Assembly: GCA_964490175.1 (NCBI GenBank)
Contig: CAZBAI010000005.1
Span: 1-64,000, forward strand
Length of the DNA: 64,000 nt
Source of the DNA: RGIG3077 sp964490175
GTDB lineage: Bacteria; Bacillota; Clostridia; Oscillospirales; Ruminococcaceae
Reading direction: 5' to 3'
Each line of letters opens with the position of its first letter. Position 1 is the stretch's first letter. This document shows, piece after piece, positions 62,801-64,000 of the stretch. Under the pieces are notes generated by a model that ran no database searches, was not told the DNA's origin, and saw only the letters and a program-made list of their open reading frames with translations. A program made the position numbers and the translations under genes.

Positions 62801-64000
62801 TATAAACAATTTGCAAATAGCGATAGTGTGCAACATCAACATCATTTGTAAATGTTACCGAAAATTGACTGTAACCGAGCGTATTTCCATTATCATCTGT
62901 TACGGCATTTTCACCTGTTACCTGATAATATTGGCTGTCAAGCGTGACATAATCGCCCGATTCATACTCTTTAGCCAAAATCTGAATCTGACCGATTTGA
63001 CTTTGTGTTATATAATGCTTTCCGCCGTTATCAGCTGAGAGAACATCAACAAGAATCGGCGTTTGGGTTGAATAACCGTCGTCCTTGCGTATGTTAATTT
63101 CCCACTGCGGCGTGTAATTTGTATCTTTATCGCCGTAAAAGGTTTCGCTCTCGGTTTTGCAAACTTTGGAGAACAAAACATCACGGTTTGTAACAGGCTG
63201 TGTTGCGCTTGAGGGTTGTGACGGACCTACGCCTGTTCCATGCGTACCGATTGTGTTGGTAGCAGAGCCGTTTGCAATTTCTGCGGCTGTGGCTTTGGTT
63301 TGGTAAGTGAAGGTTACTTCATGCAAACCACGGCTACCGGAATTATCTTTAAAAGTAAGCGTTCCATCGTTAGCATTTACAGTCAACGTGCCAAACTCAT
63401 TATTCTGAGCGCCGTCATACCAATCACTGCAATATACGTGTAATACACCGTCTTCGGATTTGCCGTAAAGATTACTGCCTAAATAATCATATTTTGCGGA
63501 AACAAATGTTATATCACCGACAAGGTTCTTAAAAGCTTCGTCATACAGAACAACGCCGTCCAAAGTATCTTTGCTGTTTGTTCCGTTTGAAATGGTCACC
63601 TGCCACGTCAGCAAGCCTGTTTCGGGGTCATACTGACCGTATGCGCTCTTTGACATGGTATAAGGGTTTGAAACGGTGACCTCGCTTGTCACATCGTCAA
63701 CCTTATTCGAGCTGATTGTGTTGGTTTCGTTTTGACCGTCTGCTGCGGTCGCCTTGGTCTGATACGTAAATTTTACATACCTAACGCCTTTGCCGTCTTC
63801 ACTGTCGGCAAAAGTGATTTTGCCGCCACTTAAAGTCATTGAACCAAAGCTTGTGTTGCTTGAATTTGCAAAGGTAAAGTTGTTGCCGTCAGATGTAGAC
63901 GTAATCGTGCCCCAATCGTTATATCCGTTTACGCTTTCAATTTCGATTGAAGTGCCGCTTGCAAGATTACCAAAGGCATCATCGGTAAGCTCAACGCCGC
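53817..64000 (-). CDS. Giant multidomain LPXTG pilus adhesin (5' end outside window)
   Basis: The frame is open from the stop at 53817 to the window edge, at least 3,393 residues; the ATG at 63839 is inside the protein. The C-terminus has LPSTG (53919-53933), a hydrophobic segment and KRRQDCQS. About twelve CnaB-type modules are recognised by starts such as VEVEKSW, VEVEKVW, ITVEKQW, IVIKKNW, ISIAKTW, VTVNKKW and LTVKKLW. N-terminal repeats with YVKFTYQTKATAA and VTFTYQTKATAA look like isopeptide-forming adhesin domains. Three CnaB modules are interrupted by foreign domains (listed separately). It precedes the pilin and class C sortase, so it is probably the pilus tip or basal adhesin. Confidence 0.92.
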   Translation of the reverse strand, partial: GVELTDDAFGNLASGTSIEIESVNGYNDWGTITSTSDGNNFTFANSSNTSFGSMTLSGGKITFADSEDGKGVRYVKFTYQTKATAADGQNETNTISSNKVDDVTSEVTVSNPYTMSKSAYGQYDPETGLLTWQVTISNGTNSKDTLDGVVLYDEAFKNLVGDITFVSAKYDYLGSNLYGKSEDGVLHVYCSDWYDGAQNNEFGTLTVNANDGTLTFKDNSGSRGLHEVTFTYQTKATAAEIANGSATNTIGTHGTGVGPSQPSSATQPVTNRDVLFSKVCKTESETFYGDKDTNYTPQWEINIRKDDGYSTQTPILVDVLSADNGGKHYITQSQIGQIQILAKEYESGDYVTLDSQYYQVTGENAVTDDNGNTLGYSQFSVTFTNDVDVAHYRYLQIVYNTTADISGVVGENSGTTAHFGNSATFNGDKHGDDSFEYTEIPENYVETIGLTVKKTWSDSNNIADKRQDITFILQQKIGDNGEWTDYDGNGDGNADEFTISMVDGQDSWSLVINDLPKTTSNADGLENIYYRVREISSIEGYKTTYNNNNGVNTNGAAIEIINTLVSVEVEKSWVNYDPAKELSSVEVKLQYSADNGATWADYENGSATLSTENSWKYKWTALNPDYVYRVVEESEIDGFATTYSADHIDGVNNQYFKITNTSNNIEVKKHWVGQSTQGATVTLYKLESDGTKTAVGEPKTLDGSDWQTLTWYELDPSATYYVEESTLDGYATVYSKVDQTVTVGQTLTITNTLVSVEVEKVWSGYQNGTTLPDVTVKLQYRDKNDENAEWADYQDESGNAYTATLTSGSLKYTWTALNPDYVYRVVEVSKIDGFTTTYSDNYIDGVNNQYFKITNTSNNITVEKQWDDGSASDRPTDVKVSLYKIVDGAEVLVSAQTLTGSNWQTLTWYGLSDEFEYIVKEDSIDGYVTVYKINNVESQNPKIGDKVNITNTKNNIVIKKNWQDYSGNNTTTDIESIKLDVYRTTKGVAAISQTVADDDRHQYYDDENKPSHCEYKLCDLKAGDTITLRINSSYGYIGYFNGCFGGSNSAGEWIQEGWNGTVSDYYIELTFDITQDLSNVVLQTWYNNHDQNNSSEHVTSVEYSIQRWEKVDTITVTPDDNGNWTYNLSNLATATSPGEYIYKVIEQDIDGYYAFYNNNDGVTPTSNTTITVTNKPADTVKKTAYDSDGNAIASNSVISPKDLTTATIDGKECYVIKYSLEPKGSATELTDALPQGWTLCESDPYKPTATWSNNWTGTLNKGSGNEYYTYSDDSLYIKYNSAVKIEYYICIEKATLDEKIESTNSVLIENTVVSKSDSAQSTTNKIIVTNQTSGGTDDSLIEKKAIYLGGSIFTYQVVFNPEGKNLANGDFVDIYDDFDIVDYITNNSSISADELAKMDVNLTSIKFEKLLGYEYKDDGIGGIYLDYTADETVNLNTSYHVDYKPYETVETDLEFSKSVDNEYNVWTATSGYKVGDVITFVIDASEKSSSNRDNNLGPWLRKYTTDQWGNISYSELSLYNIATYDENTKQWTYTFTVDQEYSSLEIRSHDIDYNWGQYYHDYVTDVSAKAVRTTQLSTATLSMTVPDETPIVITYAYSVSGTKTGDTIKLNNNISFDTGNYNASDSADEKEFTIIESTGTITANTVPSIKKVSISDYSVTVAATFKMAYYDETYKCWVFAVDQTVGDNGNTVTPVWEKDDGTVAHITDNTIPSNAFTFELGKIDINLESGKLYKLIETSMPFGYQGYDLAVDFNENYLNAENSQYQDYINKVRESMNAAGRKSAVFEDLLQGYLAGCDSPYSAFFSEFQAVYYFAYQDSNYAAPNGFSENVTTVSTTGELILNNSKMIEISIAKTWDETALEQIGEDAEVKSIVELYWSYVKKSTGFPEQLNKVEKDSFSSLLDTDFVNPQEVGTEDTAAWGLLPSGYQGKPIYYYVKEIGYRIGDNTYYYLEDAEDYVLGTRDENGKVTPTLDENGGYQTVGIKPIYTGNGTNNNPNWTDGNENEQVTINIQNTAGIKINKVWTTSDNKPLENPPLDSVPISLYGIRSDTGVKELIGEFTVSAANNWTCIVDRDKYDLDDYTSFTAVENVPAEQRHLIYGFTISVGYNINGSSGTITVTNKDNTPTSVDVTVNKKWSDSADHSGHSVNVSLYKTTTPQPTEGVDETGGTLVEEVTLNAENSWSHKWEKLDYKDSESGLRYYYYVIETAVSGSTQTYKASYSRSDLASQQTITVTNYVPGSITIEKSWIDTNKVTIPNDSKLLPDSIEVDVYRRPDVDMIGSGGKTLPSGLKIMANGDSITQGTFQGYVSEDKTYPAVLQTLLGDGVSVYKVAQDGRKINEIKQAYSSSEYATSADVVILLAGTNDLLNSNDSMETMQSNMKSLIDAVYEKSGTDTVIFVCSVPRIKALDWWQRQGYNISNFNNDTDACQAKSDELVNDYNLMLQNLVATYTGENKPVYVDIKTSVGDNLADGCHPNAKGYEAIAETLASAINTYYGVGTTETPKNIDDIPENITDETKYEHVGTYELLKSADWQLSIELPTMNEENDNYVYYVVEKTTGYTVKYSANGQIIDNDGDKISLENTVDTEKTSITVNKTWVDDDSTDRPTSIQLKLMQKLESATEWTQIGEKITITADENWQTTITDLEVSDLNGEKYCYQVVEDVPSGYIVTYGNTNGNAAQTSAITIEVVNTKSFDLTVKKLWADENHVLNEGVTIEIYRDIVENTGGNGLEIMPLQLALVSPENGEITVTNGKTAQVTVNKDIQSVTFSKDLATAEFDGKTITITAGQAPGDTVMTVTDNDGQKVTVNITITDKPTLSLTLTPSEIETGKTSTISAQLSDGTSTAGITYEITEGTAATLSGNILTGVDKGEVTVKGTLTIDGDIYEAEATLKVTLPSEFTISATATEVSVGSTVQVTPSPGYGTFTYTSSDDSIATVDENGTVTGVGAGDVTITATRSDGKTAEVDIKVINADIFENENVVVRVAVGESVTITSATTINAYDGWNNEQIVKIAVSDGKMMLTGVAVGEKRITAKGDNWSKTATFTVIVYEKFSVSPDEATLEYGGSVTLTPNMTGDIVYTVTQGSDLVEISGNTVTAKNTSGTAVITATNTSTNETATVAITVVEEILQDVVSFDSNTTDVSYDSEKTIESVSLQLNHTAGQWEFIVISFDGDNCAKVGYNSNVFTIEEGNSKLTDFAYDLNASDGIITFTFNEGYQPSKITLSNHQNNPSGKLTITYASSTPAAASYSLRTLAAYAGGLTEQGGGTQYPELVKTIKLTSSDNWAQVLNLPVYDSNGNPYYYWIKEVGANGFTPSYSFSDGDDTPIESDYCINAANPSKAVATVKNTPNDTATSLPSTGGKGTQRYYTVGIGLMLIAFAGIYGFKRRQDCQS
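54230..55820 (-). other. Big2-type Ig array inserted in a CnaB module
   Basis: Inside the last CnaB module (LTVKKLW...IEIYRD before, ELVKTIKLTSSDNW after) lie about five Ig-like domains of the bacterial Big2 type. Diagnostic stretches are SPGYGTFTYTSSDDSIATVD, GTVTGVGAGDVTITATRSDG and NTSGTAVITATN. They end in a beta-sandwich-like domain containing TFTFNEGYQPSKITLSN. Such Ig arrays usually serve as rods or adhesion domains. Confidence 0.8.
56508..57140 (-). other. SGNH/GDSL esterase-like domain inserted in a CnaB module
   Basis: This part encodes a complete SGNH fold of about 210 residues: block I GDSITQG with the nucleophile Ser (codon 57102-57104), block III AGTND (Asn codon 56904-56906) and block V DGCHPN with the Asp (56583-56585) and His (56574-56576) of the catalytic pair. 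Block II is less clear (AQDGRK). It interrupts a CnaB module (ITIEKSW...VDVYRRPD before, VGTYELLKSADWQ after). It resembles carbohydrate esterases that remove acetyl groups; the substrate is not known. Confidence 0.88.
59281..59664 (-). other. Beta-sandwich-like domain B in the adhesin
   Basis: A segment with VGDVITFVIDASE, WTYTFTVDQEYSSLEIRS and YVTDVSAKAVRTT that resembles the insert at 60676-61044. It splits an isopeptide-type domain (HVDYKPYETV before, LSMTVPDETPIVITY after). It looks like a carbohydrate-binding-module fold, without a family assignment. Confidence 0.5.
60676..61044 (-). other. Beta-sandwich-like domain A inserted in a CnaB module
   Basis: About 120 residues (AGDTITLRINSS, DYYIELTFDITQDLSNVVLQ, HVTSVEYSIQRW) lie between KLDVYRTTKG and VDTITVTPDDNGNW of one CnaB module. 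It has the feel of a carbohydrate-binding module with several aromatic residues (YFNG, WIQEGW, WYNN). Confidence 0.6.
61431..61562. repeat. Internal repeat of adhesin gene, copy 1
   Basis: Nearly identical to 62016-62147, offset 585 bases (195 codons), with about ten substitutions seen by eye. It encodes the end of one CnaB module and the linker into the next. The unit is a pair of CnaB modules, so the gene grew by in-frame duplication. Confidence 0.8.
62016..62147. repeat. Internal repeat of adhesin gene, copy 2
   Basis: Second copy of the segment at 61431-61562. The shared protein stretches are FKITNTSNN and DPYVYRVVE-like (NPDYVYRVVE). Confidence 0.8.

Noticed and set aside
63837..63839. 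ATG at 63839 as the start of the giant adhesin
   Set aside because: The same frame stays open to the window edge and continues the same type of domain, with no ribosome binding site before this ATG.

Overview
The window reads as chromosome of a low-to-mid GC Gram-positive anaerobe of the Clostridia, most likely an Oscillospiraceae/Ruminococcaceae-type gut bacterium. Supports are the clostridial gene orders (pepQ-efp-CD1247-type protein; rnc-radical SAM-smc-ftsY), lipoproteins and LPXTG proteins with a class C sortase, AGGAGG-type ribosome binding sites, an FMN riboswitch before ribU, and a GH9 glycosidase. The assignment comes from gene content only.

Layout. (1) 1-8100 is accessory: a lipoprotein/ABC ATPase/permease cassette lies between two copies of a 119-bp three-hairpin repeat. 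It is followed by a lipoprotein plus NifX-like pair, a DUF4298-like protein and an XRE regulator. (2) 8095-34028 is a long minus-strand housekeeping block: D,D-carboxypeptidase, riboswitch-controlled ribU, CD1247-type zinc-ribbon protein, efp, M24 peptidase, yqeG, rpsU, leuS, rsfS, an LCP protein, yqeK, nadD, yhbY, ftsY, smc, radical SAM, rnc, plsX, trmFO, topA, dprA, an RNA methyltransferase and infC-rpmI-rplT. Many of these genes overlap by a few bases. (3) 33558-36572 is a DtxR-type regulator divergent from feoAB (ferrous iron uptake). (4) 36644-46999 holds a GNAT, a GH9 glycosidase without a signal peptide, an NCS2 purine permease, a stand-alone FakA-like domain, and potABCD behind a long structured leader. 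It ends with a HAD phosphatase and a lipid kinase that has no ATG/GTG/TTG start in a usable place. (5) 47184-50822 holds purB, a sugar-1-phosphate transferase and a UDP-sugar dehydrogenase. (6) 50998 to the window end is a sortase-pilus locus on the minus strand: a giant LPXTG adhesin (at least 3,393 residues, N-terminus outside the window), a major pilin and a class C sortase.

The most unusual object is the giant adhesin. It is built from about twelve CnaB-type modules. Three of them are interrupted at the same place (after the strand ending in VYR or IYR, before the strand ending in NW or DW) by unrelated domains: a complete SGNH/GDSL esterase-like domain, an array of bacterial Ig-like (Big2-type) domains, and a carbohydrate-binding-like beta-sandwich. 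The CnaB loop thus appears to be reused as a docking site for functional domains on a pilus tip protein. The second candidate for something undescribed is the roughly 345-nt leader of potABCD, with mutually exclusive stems next to the ribosome binding site.

No tRNA, rRNA, CRISPR array, transposase gene or phage gene was recognised. All identifications come from reading motifs and were not checked against a database.
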